Of a stretch of DNA of 64,000 nucleotides, positions 1 through 10,807 are shown piece after piece. The position numbers and the translations under genes were made by a program. Where the stretch lies: assembly GCF_963576615.1 (NCBI RefSeq), contig NC_088714.1:1798001-1862000 (forward strand), in the 5' to 3' direction. Under the pieces are notes generated by a model, which saw only the letters and a list, made by a program, of their open reading frames with translations, was not told where the DNA came from and ran no database searches. The stretch's first letter is position 1. Every line of letters starts with the position of its first letter. The DNA is from Watersipora subatra. Lineage: Eukaryota; Bryozoa; Gymnolaemata; Cheilostomatida; Watersiporidae.

Positions 1-50
1 CAAGGGTAACAGTTATTACCTTGAAAAATAAAATAGACATTGATACATAC

Positions 51-321
51 CTGCGGCAGTATTGTTAAGCTATTACGAAGTCTATGCAGCCCCAACTGAG
101 ATATGTCTACTCCATCCACTTTAATGCACCCATTCTCAGCTTCCAACATGCGAAAGAGTGAGAGTGAAAGGGAGGATTTGCCTGCCCCTGTTCTTCCTAC
201 AACTCCTACTTTCTCCTCTGGCTTTATAGTTATACTGAGATGTTTAATAGCAAGATCGAGCTCAGGGCGATATCTTGTTGAGTAGTTGTCAAACTCCAAC
301 TTGCCTGCGGATGGCCAGTCG
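51..321 (-). CDS. ABCC exon: NBD2 N-terminal part with Walker A
   Basis: The exon opens [20 protein letters not shown], the ABCC A-loop region with the tyrosine that stacks on ATP. It contains GRTGAGKSS, the Walker A motif, and ends [15 protein letters not shown] at the NBD2 Q-loop. Acceptor is TTTCAG|CGACTGG and donor is CAG|GTATGT. Later NBD2 exons lie outside the window. Confidence 0.96.
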
Positions 322-466
322 CTGAAAGTGATAATCACACAAAGTTGACTAGCAGATTGACTACTAACAGATAAAAGAAAGTGCTTTGTTAAGTGCAGTG
401 TCCGAACTCAAATGATACGTCTAGCTTAAAGCAGAAAATTTTATAACATTGAAGATTTTGAGGCAC

Positions 467-600
467 CTATCTGGATTTATCTCTGCCATCCAACCAGCTT
501 CCTTTTCCACTTCGGCGTACTCCTTGATCCTTTCGATAGCCACAACATTTGTTTGCACCGTGCTGGCATTCCATACAATCTGAGAGAGTACATCCGTCAC
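467..600 (-). CDS. ABCC exon: last TMD2 helix and pre-NBD2 linker
   Basis: The exon begins VTDVLSQIVWNASTVQT and continues NVVAIERIKEYAEVEKEAGW, matching the ABCC signature E.N.VA.ER..EY......EA.W that leads into NBD2. Acceptor is GAGCAG|GTGACG and donor is GATAG|GTGCCT, phase 2. Confidence 0.95.
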
Positions 601-1006
601 CTGCTCAAAATTGCCACACAAATAGAGGATAAACTACCTTTGAAATAAGTGATTACAAAACAGACAAGATGATTATCCAACTATAGATAAAGGTGAATAA
701 GAAGCTCAATGTTGAGCATAGACTTACTCATCAGCAGACTTCTATGAAAAATTAAATATCGTGTAAAAAAACTACGTGTAAACCTTCAATATGCCCAAAG
801 GAATGCTTTTGTTAATGCGAAATGCTGACTAATAATATGTGAGACAGGTTAATACTAACAAATCCAATTTTTTCATTTTTAATAAAGCAAACAGTTGATT
901 TATCCGGTATACATACACACCCTTTACTTGTTTAAAAGGTATGCGAGAAATGCATAACGTAACAATAATAATTCTACAAAACTGATGGTTCGAGGAACCA
1001 ACAAAC

Positions 1007-1145
1007 CTGGAAGACGAGAGAAAGCGCTAACCCAGTCATATTAGGCGGCATATGAAAACCTGGAATTTCCGCTGATATGACACAGAAGAGAGCGGTTGAA
1101 GAGATGAGGAGACCATTCAATGCCGACATGTAGACAGCCAGCCAA
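1007..1145 (-). CDS. ABCC exon: TMD2, WLAV helix
   Basis: The exon encodes WLAVYMSALNGLLISSTALF followed by a loop and GLALSLVFQ. It matches the ABCC helix beginning WLAVR and the segment just before NBD2. Acceptor is TTGTAG|TTGGC and donor is CAG|GTTTGT. A 56-bp minisatellite lies in the adjoining upstream intron. Confidence 0.93.
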
Positions 1146-1239
1146 CTACAATAACAAGATTTTCCTATACCAGAAATACCATAAAAATAGTGAACCTTCA
1201 GTCAAATGTGGTCGTTTCTGTAGGCCTACAATATTCTGA

Positions 1240-1520
1240 ATGGAGCAGAGACAGATTGGAGTAGAGACAGATAGAGATAGATGTCCAATGTATATATGGA
1301 GCAAAGACAGATTGGAGTGGAGACAGATAGAGATAGATGTCCAATGTTTATATGGAGCAGAGACAGATTGGAGTAGAGACAGATAGAGATAGATGTCCAA
1401 TGTTTATATGGAGCAGAGAAAGATTGGAGTAGAGACAGATAGAGATAGATGTCCAATGTTTATATGGAGCAGAGACAGATTGGAGTAGAGACAGATAGAG
1501 ATAGATGTCCAATGTTTAAT
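1240..1520. repeat. Minisatellite, 56-bp unit, about 5 copies
   Basis: An intronic tandem repeat with the core agagacagattggag and tagatgtccaatg; successive cores are 56 bp apart. Open frames across it are short and come from the repeat, not from a gene. Confidence 0.9.
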
Positions 1521-1898
1521 GAAAGCACATATAATGTGAGCAAGCCTGTCATTAAATTCCAGAAGACATCGTGCAGCAGACCCGATTAGTTATAGCCATT
1601 TGAATGTTCTCAGCTAATCTAGATGCAGTGTTATTATTTCTTTCTGAAAATCTGAATAGGAATTACCTAATGCCGTACCGTGTTATTGGCCATATAGGTT
1701 TACAAAAACAGTGGAATTACAAGTTCTTACCCGCCTTTTCTTATCAACCAATCAGTGACATACTAGCTGTTTTCACTGGTTGTTTTTAGTTAAACTTTAT
1801 ATGTCAACGAGCTGCAGCAGGATATACATGTATTTTTAAGCTGCCTCGGCATATGATGCCTTACGTAATCATAAATAACCTAGTGAGACTCTACTAAC

Positions 1899-2098
1899 CA
1901 GGAGCTTGTCTGGTCAAAATATCGAAACATGTTCTGTTTCTCAATCTTATTAATATTATCATTCATGAACCTCTCCTGGTGTCCATAGGCTCGTATTGTC
2001 TGGCAGCCATTAAGGGTCTCACTGAAGTGAGCGTATATGGGAGAGGAGGCCTTAGACGAAAGCCTCCTTAACTGTCTTCCACTTGAGATATAGTATCT
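1899..2098 (-). CDS. ABCC exon: TMD2 intracellular loop
   Basis: The translation opens RYYISSGRQLRRL and contains SPIYAHFSETLNGCQTIRAY. This is the strongly conserved ABCC pattern R.YI.SSRQLKRL....SPI..HF.ETL.G...IRA. Acceptor is TTACAG, donor is TCCTG|GTTAGT, phase 2 out. Confidence 0.95.
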
Positions 2099-2326
2099 CT
2101 GTAATTGAATAGAAATTTTTAATAGCCTAATATGCTAGTAACAAACAAACTATAAAAATGCCGCAAGACCAAAACTTGCTGAAAGTAAATCAGAAACAGA
2201 GGAAAAGACATGCAAGAGAAGACAACTAAGCTTGTAAACGATCTGATTTCATCCAATCAAATTTCTTTTTCACTAACAAACACTATATAGTACTATGAGG
2301 TGAAATAGTCCAGTTATTCAACTTAC

Positions 2327-2466
2327 CTGAACGTAAACATAAAGAGCCGTTATAGGAACTATGGCTAGTATGAATAGAGGAGTGGCATATATGATCCCAG
2401 CTATACTCGCTAAAAGGCCGACTAGAACTGAGGCTAGGTGCAGCAAGGACCAACCAACAAGATTAT
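2327..2466 (-). CDS. ABCC exon: TMD2 helices
   Basis: This 140-nt exon encodes two hydrophobic segments (NLVGWSLLHLASVLVGLL and the following LFILAIVPITALYVYVQ), which correspond to adjacent TMD2 helices. Donor is CAG|GTAAGT and acceptor is TTCCAG. The phase joins the split Asp codon after NRFSKDINTV in the preceding exon. Confidence 0.9.
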
Positions 2467-2740
2467 CTGGAATACAATCATAGAGACTTTACTTCAGACC
2501 TTCCGTGAAATACTTGAATCTATAAGATTACATTGTGTAGACAACTCTATACACGCAGCTCTTACAATATGCTGCATAGTCCGTAGATGTTGTGTATAAT
2601 CTATGGATGTCTGTGGTCGAGACTGACACTGTGTCTGATACAAGCATACATATTTCCAATTCTGAGTAGTTTCGGGGAAATATTCAAAGTCAATATTGCA
2701 ACAGCGAGAGTACAACTCTATATCCATGCAATTCAAAATG

Positions 2741-3655
2741 TTAAAAGTTTACTTGCAACAAAATTCACATTACAGTTATTTGGTATCAAAAGATTCACCA
2801 TGTCTTACTCTGCTGTGTCGTAAGTGCAAAATATGTGGAAATGTGATTAAAAGCTATTAAAAGCTCAAAAACGAACAGTTAATCGCAGCCATCACAAAAC
2901 CACCGTAGATTGGAATCTCCTTCCAAAACGGCTCAAATGGGATGTAGATGAACGAGATGGCTTCTGTTTACATTTTCATGCAACCTCATTCGTCAAAATA
3001 TTTTCGCAAATATACTTCACGCATTCAATAAAACCATGTTTATTGTTCTTACGCGTCTATTTCATTGTCATTGTAATGCTGTCACTTTTAGCACTGATAT
3101 CTTATAACCTAACATGAAAATTCGTTTAATTTTTTAATCTTAGCTCAAAGGAGTGCATATCATTGTCTAATAAACATGACGAGTCTGTTGGTCACCTGTG
3201 ATAATCGAAAAATGCTGCAGAAATTATTCACGCTGTTTGGCAGGAAGTATGGGTCACATGATCAGATTACGACTAGACGATTAGATCAAGCCGAAACAAA
3301 ACTGTAAAGTAGCGAACATCTATATCTGGTACGGGGTCTTCGGTAAAACCCTAAGTGTTTGTCATAAACTAGTGCTACGAGAAGCTTTATATTGAGCCTT
3401 TTATAGGCCTTTCAATTTACGTCAAATTTATGTCAAAATAATAACCAAATGGATTAACTCTGTCAGAGAAATAAACTGATTCCGATCTACGGCGGTTTCG
3501 TGATGGCGGCGATTAACTGTTCATTTTTGAGCTTTTAAGAGCTTGTAATCACATTTCCACACATTTTTCACCTACAACACAGCAGAGTGAGACATGGTGA
3601 ACCTTTTGATACCAAATAATTGTAATATGAAGTTTGTTGTGAGTCAACCTTTAAA
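2741..3655. mobile_element. TIR element family A, copy 1 (long inverted ends)
   Basis: This 0.9-kb element lies in a TMD2 intron. Its ends are inverted repeats of about 170-200 bp, from TTAAAAGTTTACTTGCAACA on the left to the complement of a similar sequence on the right. The inverted arms include a segment reading KRTVNRSHH on one strand. No transposase was recognised, so it looks non-autonomous. A second copy in the opposite orientation is at 53108. Confidence 0.75.
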
Positions 3656-3770
3656 GTTTATGTTCTAAAAATGTTTTCCTCAAACTTGGTGAGGCTGCTA
3701 GACAAATCGGTCTGATAGAAGTCAACAGACACAAGATAATGCAATACAAAGTGTGAATAAGGACACATAC

Positions 3771-3941
3771 CTACAGTATTGATGTCTTTGGAGAAGCGAT
3801 TGAGTATCATTCCGAGTGGTTTGATGTCAAAGAAGACAGACTTAGCCTTAAGTATGTTGTTAAGTAGAAACTTGTGTAGATTGCTACTAGCTTGGCAGAA
3901 ACAGTAAGCAGCTAGTAGGGTGTAACTCAACACCGTCAACA
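3771..3941 (-). CDS. ABCC exon: TMD2 with coupling segment
   Basis: This 171-nt exon completes an ATG codon split with the previous exon. It contains a helix and then SVFFDIKPLGMILNRFSKD. This matches the ABCC TMD2 motif FF...P.G.I.NRFSKD, the intracellular loop that contacts the nucleotide-binding domains. Acceptor is CGTAG, donor is GTAG|GTATGT. Confidence 0.93.
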
Positions 3942-4278
3942 CTACGAATATATAAAAGAAGGAAAGTCACTCCCTAAAAGACTTAGCACATTTGATTTTT
4001 CTAACCTTCATGGAACTTGAGAACACAGGCTAATATTATGGAACTTGAGAACACAGGCTAATGTTATGTTTAACAGAGTAGCTGCGATATTGATAATGTA
4101 TTGCTCATAATTAGCTGGTGAACCTGGTTTTCATATCAAAGCATCCATCTCTTACTCAAGAGAAAAAGTGTTATCTGGAGTAAATGAAGGTCATAAGGAA
4201 AAACTTACGAGTTTTACACACATCCAAGTGTAATTTTGACAAACCATATCTAGATAAAAGTGACAATGGCCGACTCAC

Positions 4279-4510
4279 TTTGTCCGAGACCGATGAAGGA
4301 AAGGATAATTAGGTATCTCTCCATGGCAGACTCTCTCTGCTTAGCATTAGCATGGCTGCTGTTCTGAAACACTTCATCTCCTGTCCATTTACTTATCCAG
4401 ATGCTGTAGGTCAGGTCTAGACCAGTTGATCCGAGCATACAGAGTACACAGATAGACATCATCTTTAGTCCCATGGCTTTAAGATAAGCTTTGTAGACAC
4501 TCCATGATAC
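4279..4510 (-). CDS. ABCC exon: start of TMD2
   Basis: The exon begins VSWSVYKAYLKAMG, the conserved entry to TMD2. It then has a hydrophobic helix, SIWISKWTGDE (the W..KW/LW..D pattern of ABCC proteins), an extracellular loop with a possible N-glycosylation site (NSS), and YLIILSFIGLGQ. Acceptor is TGTAG|GTATC and donor is CAAA|GTGAGT, phase 1 out. Confidence 0.92.
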
Positions 4511-5938
4511 CTACATAGAAATGAAAATAAAATTTAGTCTGCGTAGTGTTTGGCTGACTTCCAACGCTTGCAATAGGATTGTCAACTGCAGAAACTGTTA
4601 AAAGAACATGAATTACCGATAATCATTTATGAGACGAGGGAAGATGAACTAGGTAAAATATATGTATCTGAGAGGGTAGATTGTAAGCTGAGAGGGTTGA
4701 CAATGTGATACTAAAATAAGGGTGCTTTACATGAATTGAAGGTAGACGGAGAGTGTATACTACAATAGACGCTCCTATTAAGTAAACCTATTATATCAAT
4801 TCCACGTAACGTAAAGAATTTATGTCAAGTTTTTGCTTCATACCTATTATTTAAAAATTCCATATAAAGTGTCAAGCTCGCTGCAAGTTCTTAAATTTGA
4901 TTTAAATAACAACAATTTCGTAGCTTGTCTTAAAATGTCTTTTCTATCTTGCTGTAGTTCAGAGAAAAACGACATACATGGGTATCCCTATTATATACAC
5001 TAGTACCCTGGTAGTCTGGTGCGCCGTGAGAGATCGTCAGATGTTCCAGAAATAAAACACAGAGAATAAGTAGCTGCCCAATTATTCAGAAATATCCAAA
5101 GGCAGTCGATTGGTCTGAATGTCACAAGTTGGAATTGCGATAAAAGCGATGTTTCATCCTAACTTCTAACCCTGACTTCGGACACACGGACAGATGGACC
5201 GACAGACACCACTCTTATTCTAGTAAATTCATATTTTGTTTTACTTTAGGCATATATATTTCTTTGCAACATAGAGCTTGCTGTATAGAAAAAATTTAAA
5301 AATCAATTTAAATTGACACTGAAGGTTTGCGCCCCCTTAAATTGCCTGAAATGACCGTAATCATGGACCCTAACCTAAGTGAAAACGATAAGAAAAAAGA
5401 ATAAAGTTGTCGATACAAAACCAATAATACCAGTTACTGTACAGTCTTTGAATTAAAAAGTTAAGTTTGGCTTTTTCTATCTGAAGGGCCAAAGAGGTGA
5501 GTTAGGGAAGATCTTGGAACGGATTAGTCAGTTTACACGTATTTCATGATTATTATAACTTAAAATCCTTACAACGTAAATGTCCTCGGAACGGATTATT
5601 TACGGTGAAGGAGTGTCTAATGTACTTCGTTTCATGTATGAGAAAAAAATTTATTTATACTTATTTTATATTGTTTACGCACACTGTGTATATGCGTCTA
5701 CAATGTGTATATAGTTATATGAATACGTATCTACACTGCGAGTGCTTTGGCACTATCAAGTTTACGTAACATACACATATGTAATCTACTTTGAAACGAT
5801 GAATAAGGAAAACAAAGTTAAACTAGAATACAACTACGGAGAATAATCTTTTGACTGTTGGGCTACTTTTTGCTAACCGATACCAAGTTGGCTGTAGCCA
5901 CAACTATCTACCTTATAAATTATAAACGCATAACCTAC
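4511..5938. other. ABCC intron, no feature recognised
   Basis: AT-rich intron sequence. No tandem array, TIR pair or coding similarity was recognised. A stretch near 5150-5210 rich in 'acagacgga'-like words could be an old repeat but has no visible ends. Confidence 0.5.
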
Positions 5939-6029
5939 TGTGCCAGTTTGAACTTTCTCCTGTTCGTCATATAGGTCTGAATCTCGTGATCCCTGTGAAG
6001 GTCTGACACCAGTATTATCAGAGGCAGCT
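5939..6029 (-). CDS. ABCC exon: inter-domain linker, part 2
   Basis: This 91-nt exon has acceptor TTTTCTAG|AGCTGC and donor ACA|GTAGGT. The peptide SRDSDLYDEQEKVQTGT fits the end of the ABCC linker, where an EK..TG pattern precedes the first TMD2 segment encoded by the next exon (VSWSVYKAY). The phases agree on both sides. Confidence 0.8.
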
Positions 6030-6519
6030 CTAGAAAACATACTATATCAGTAGCTAATTTCATCTTCTACATGTATATGCTGTTAACTGTCTGGTAAGTC
6101 CAATCCTTAATATGGCTAGTGAGAAAAAGAAGCACATCAAGTTGGCAGTTAGACTCCTTTAGACGACACACTCACTAGGGTGTAGACCCTGCACAGCAAT
6201 CAGAAATTTAACCATGTTAACATGTCAACATTACTCTCTGGCAGCACAGCACACAAATATTAGGTAAGTTAGGGAAGAGTGGTGGAAATCGCAGCACCAA
6301 CAAGTCAGTGTATTCTCGGGCTACCAAACTACCACAAATACTACAGAAAACTTTGGTTGAAGTTAATTTGCAGAAGTTACTCAAGAGCAAAATATTTCTT
6401 AATATAATTGCACCGCCATTTGTTGTCTAGAACACCAAATCAAAGCTCTAAGGCTATGATCAACGATAATATTGCGCGCTTCACCATTTGGCATACACAC
6501 ATAGACAACAAAGAGACAT

Positions 6520-6680
6520 TATCAACTCTCAACCGATCAGCCGACAGACACTCTCAACCAACGGACAGACATTTTAAACTTTCAACCAATCAGCAGACAG
6601 ACATTTTCAACTTTCAATCAATTGGCAAACAGATATTCTCAACCAATCGGCAGATGGACATTCTCAAGTATCAACATCTC
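6520..6680 (+). repeat. Diverged short tandem repeat, about 40-bp unit
   Basis: Four loosely conserved units share the words caaccaatcagc and agacagacattttcaa. The repeat lies in the intron between the two linker exons. No coding meaning is inferred. Confidence 0.6.
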
Positions 6681-7032
6681 TAAGATGTTGTGTCAAGTGG
6701 CTAAGTCACTTGAGTAAGAGTACTTGAAATGGTCAACTACGGGTGCAACAATAAAGTTGCAGCAGAATCAGCCTGAAACATTTCCCAACATCTTATTTGG
6801 TACCCTTTTACCAACTTTCAACAACCTTTACCCACTTCCAACAACTTTCGCCCATCTCCAAATACCCACTGTTATCCACCAACCTACAACCAGCTATACT
6901 GAAATGTGACACGGCTACCGCAATGAGAAATGATGTATTAAGACTCCACCGAAATACTCAACTCATGATAACTTAAAAGCAGACGATTCCACTAATACAA
7001 CTTGCTTAGTTTAACATATATACACTCTGCCT

Positions 7033-7700
7033 TAGCCTGTCTTGACAAGCTGTTGTTTTTGCGTAGTTGTCCCCCCCGTCGAGCGGCGAGCAACAACAGC
7101 TTGTCACAAGACGTACTGCACCTGATGCATCAGTTGCATTGAAAGGCAGTTGTTCTCTTCCGTCTACGCGGCTTGGCCGCGATGTTATGTCGGTCGCTCC
7201 ATTGGTAATCATAACGGATTTCACGCAAAAATTTATGTAGAAAAAAAATAAGATTACAACGTTTAACCAAAGACCAGTTTTAGTGATAAACTTTAGTAGA
7301 ACTTAAAAATAAAATAAACTTATAATAAAATCCATTAGAACAAATAAAACTGACTGATACAAAAATAGAAATAAAACTGACTGAGTGCACAAATAATGAC
7401 ATGTTTAGTCGCTGTTGTTGCCTAAGTTCTCAAGTTCTACTAAAGTTTACCGCAGAGACTGGTCGCTGGTTAAACTTTATAATCTTATTTTTTCTACATA
7501 AATTTTTGCGCAAAATTCGTTATGATTACCAATGGAGCAACCGACATAACATCGCAACCAAGCCGCATAGACGGAAGAGAATAACTCCTTATAAGTGCAG
7601 CTGATGCATCAGGTGCAGTACGTCTTGTGACAAGCTGTTGTTGCTCGCCGCTCGACGGGGGGACAACTACGCAAAAACAACAGCTTGTCAAGACAGGCTA
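7033..7700. mobile_element. Fold-back element with about 270-bp inverted arms
   Basis: The left arm (about 7033-7304) and right arm (about 7432-7700) are inverted copies of each other, separated by about 130 bp. Shared words include gacaagctgttgtt, the gtcgagcggcgagcaac block, gatgcatca and aaatttatgtag. The arms differ at scattered sites, so the copy is not brand new. It has no coding capacity. It directly adjoins the TAA-flanked element to its right. Confidence 0.75.
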
Positions 7701-7701
7701 A

Positions 7702-9308
7702 AGCCGTGGTCACACGGGCACCGAACCGAACTGAATGACGCAAAACGACGTCGTTTTCAGCTCTAAAAAGTTCGGCTGAGGACATTTCTGACCGAAACGA
7801 ACTATTTCGGTACTGCTCGAAATTTCGTGCCGAACCCTTGCTCTTATTGGCTGGTTAAAATTCTAGAATTCTAGCGAGCACGCGTCACATTTCTTCTTAC
7901 GTGCGTGTGAGTAAAGTTAAAAAAGAAATGGGATGATACTTTTATTTCGCTAAATAAACAACATGAAGCAATTTACGACAAGGTTCACCCGGACTTGTGA
8001 TTGGGTTGCATAACTGTAAGATGTTGCACTTAAGTTTTGCATAAATGTAAAGGTATAAACACACTAGGCGATATTTAGAGCGATATCGCGCTGCGTGGCG
8101 CTAATCTGCGCTAGAATTCACCCAGCGTGCTCATCCAGAGCGATAACGCTAGACTTTCTCTGCACAACTTTATCGCTAGCGAGATGCATTCCGATTGGTT
8201 GGATTTTACCAGAATGCAATTTTATGGCGGGTAATTATTTCTTATCGATGTTCACCAACGTACAGCAGCGATAATTTGCTATTTTGTTAATATTGAAACA
8301 TCTTCAGAACGAGCACTGAATTGTTCATAAATTTAATAATAGCATTCCCAGTCATGTGCACCATACCAAACAAAAATTACAAAAAAAACCAAGTTGAAAA
8401 CCAACATTTGGAGTCAATCGTTGCACAGGTTGACCATCTTGAGAACGGTAAATATTTAATACATTTGGCCTAAATATAAAAAACCACTACAAAACAAATA
8501 TGTATAAAATAGTGAAAAATATTACAGTTAAAAATGCAATAATCGTTTTTCTTATGTCTCCTTGTAGTGTAGGCAGTGTACAATCCGTGAAAGTGAGATA
8601 GGTTTAATAACAAATGCGTAAGTTGTTTACGTTGTCGCCTAGACGGCGCCATATTGACTGACCTAACTTTATTAACAACTCCGAAGAAACTAATGAGACG
8701 GAATTTTATTGGCAGTTTGTGGGCGTGCCCATTATATCGCTTACTAGTGAATCGCTCAAGTGTGTTTATGCACACGCTAGCGATATCTCCGCCCTCCTCA
8801 TGACGCTCGCGATAAAATCGCCTAGTGTGTTTACACCTTTAGGGAATGGTTGTGATTTTCTTTCGTGTGGAATATAAGTAATGTGTCATATTCATCCTGA
8901 TGAAGTATCGTTGACTGATTTATTTATGTAAAACCACAGTACTATGATAAAGACTGATTTTGTTTGTTATGTACTCAGCATAGAAAAACATTCATATGTT
9001 AATAAAAAAATATAATTATGTTGATGGGAAGGGTTAGCAAAATCTTTGTATCGAGTGATTTATTTTGAGCAGCTGAACGATCTTCTGATAAATCTGCTGT
9101 GTAATTATAATTGTTCCTCAAAGTTTTTTGTTTACAATAGAAATATTTAACTCAAATACATAAAAACTATGAATGAAACCGTGTCTTGTCTCTATACGTA
9201 TGGTATCTAAGAAGCGAAGTTACTTCGGTGGCCGTGTGACATGTGCCCCGAACCGAACCAGCCTCCGAACCGATCCTACGTCGGTTCGGTGTTCGTGTGA
9301 CCACGCCT
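7702..9308. mobile_element. TIR element with TAA flanks, PIF/Harbinger-like, non-autonomous
   Basis: The left end AGCCGTGGTCACACG is inverted at the right end as CGTGTGACCACGCCT, followed inward by CACCGAACCGA on both sides. The trinucleotide TAA flanks both ends (7699-7701 and 9309-9311), the target duplication size typical of PIF/Harbinger elements. No transposase frame was seen. It contains a second, nested TIR element. Confidence 0.65.
8050..8839. mobile_element. Nested TIR element, TA-flanked
   Basis: The left end AAGGTATAAACACACTAGGC is matched by the inverted right end GCCTAGTGTGTTTACACCTT, with TA on both sides. Many internal GCGATA/TATCGC words add local palindromes. It sits inside the larger TIR element and so is the younger insertion. 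Superfamily is not assigned. Confidence 0.65.
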
Positions 9309-9399
9309 TAACTCTGCCTGTCTTCATGGAAAACACCAAATAATGAGATGCAATACAGGATGTGCCTGGCTAAAGCAAGACAAAGCCTATGTGACTAAC

Positions 9400-9505
9400 C
9401 GTGCTGAAGCATTTTCTCTCTTCAGTGTTGACTTCCTTGGGGACTCAACTCTTCCAGCATCCTCATAGGAAGTGCCAGTGTCAAGGTCACTCTCTTCAGT
9501 CTCAT
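9400..9505 (-). CDS. ABCC exon: inter-domain linker, part 1
   Basis: This 106-nt exon has acceptor TTAG|ATGAGAC and donor ACG|GTTAGT. It translates in the frame set by both neighbours to an acidic stretch (ETEESDLDTGTSYEDAG) followed by basic SPRKSTLKRENASA. ABCC proteins carry a variable, charged, often phosphorylated linker (L1) at this place. The call rests on frame continuity and splice sites rather than sequence conservation. Confidence 0.78.
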
Positions 9506-9519
9506 CTAACATAAGGAAT

Positions 9520-10635
9520 TACCTTTATATAACCTTGTTTACTATAATACTATCTATATCTAATACTATTGTTTACTATAATACTACCTATTACTAGTAC
9601 TATTGTTCACTATAATACTACATATTACTGATACTATTGTTTACTATAATACTACATATTACTAATACTATTGTTTACTATAATACTACATATTACTAAT
9701 ACTATTGCTTACTATAATTCTACATATTACTAATACTATTGTTTACTATAATACTACCTATTACTAATACTATTGTTTACTATAATACTACCTATTACTA
9801 ATACTATTGTTTACTATAATACTACATATTACTGATACTATTGTTTACTATAATACTACATATTACTAGTACTATTGTTTACTATAATACTACATATTAC
9901 TAATACTATTGTTTACTATAATACTACATATTACTAATACTATTGTTTACTATAATACTACCTATTACTAATACTATTGTTTACTATAATACTACCTATT
10001 ACTAATACTATTGTTTACTATAATACTATCTATTACTAATACTATTGTTTACTATAATACTACCTATTACTAGTACTATTGTTTACTATAATACTACCTA
10101 TTACTAATACTGTTGTTTACTATAATACTGCCTATTACTGATACTATTGTTTACTATAATACTACATATTACTGATACTATTGTTTACTATAATACTATC
10201 TATTACTAATACTATTGTTTACTATAATACTACATATTACTGATACTATTGTTTACTATAATACTACCTATTACTAATACTATTGTTTACTATAATACTA
10301 CATATTATTAATACTATTGTTTACTACAATACTACCTATTACTAGTACTATTGTTTACTATAATACTACCTATTACTAATACTATTGCTTACTATAATTC
10401 TACATATTATTAATACTATTGTTTATTATAATACTACCTATTACTAATACTATTGTTTACTATAATACTACCTATTACTAGTACTATTGTTTACTATAAT
10501 ACTACCTATTACTAATACTGTTGTTTACTATAATACTGCCTATTACTAATACTATTGTTTACTATAATACTATCTATTACTAATACTACTGTTTACGATA
10601 ATACTACCTATTACTGGTACTATTGTTTACTGACA
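9520..10635. repeat. Minisatellite, 34-bp unit, about 33 copies
   Basis: AT-rich tandem array with core tactattgtttactataata and a variable tail (ctacctattac or ctacatattac); units are exactly 34 bp apart. It begins about 15 bp from the acceptor side of the linker exon at 9505. Confidence 0.95.
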
Positions 10636-10807
10636 CCTTCCTTGAACATTAAGAACTTTCAAATAGCCATAAAATGCTGGATTTTTTAAGAATATCATTT
10701 ATACTCTGTTAAAATACAACCAAAATGTATTATTTATAAGTAATCCTACAGGAATGATCATGAGATAATTGCAAAAGGCTAAAACTGTATATTTCCAATA
10801 AATCGTG

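Noticed and set aside
103-285. Plus-strand open frame near the left edge
   Set aside because: It is the antisense of the NBD2 Walker A exon, which is conserved on the minus strand.
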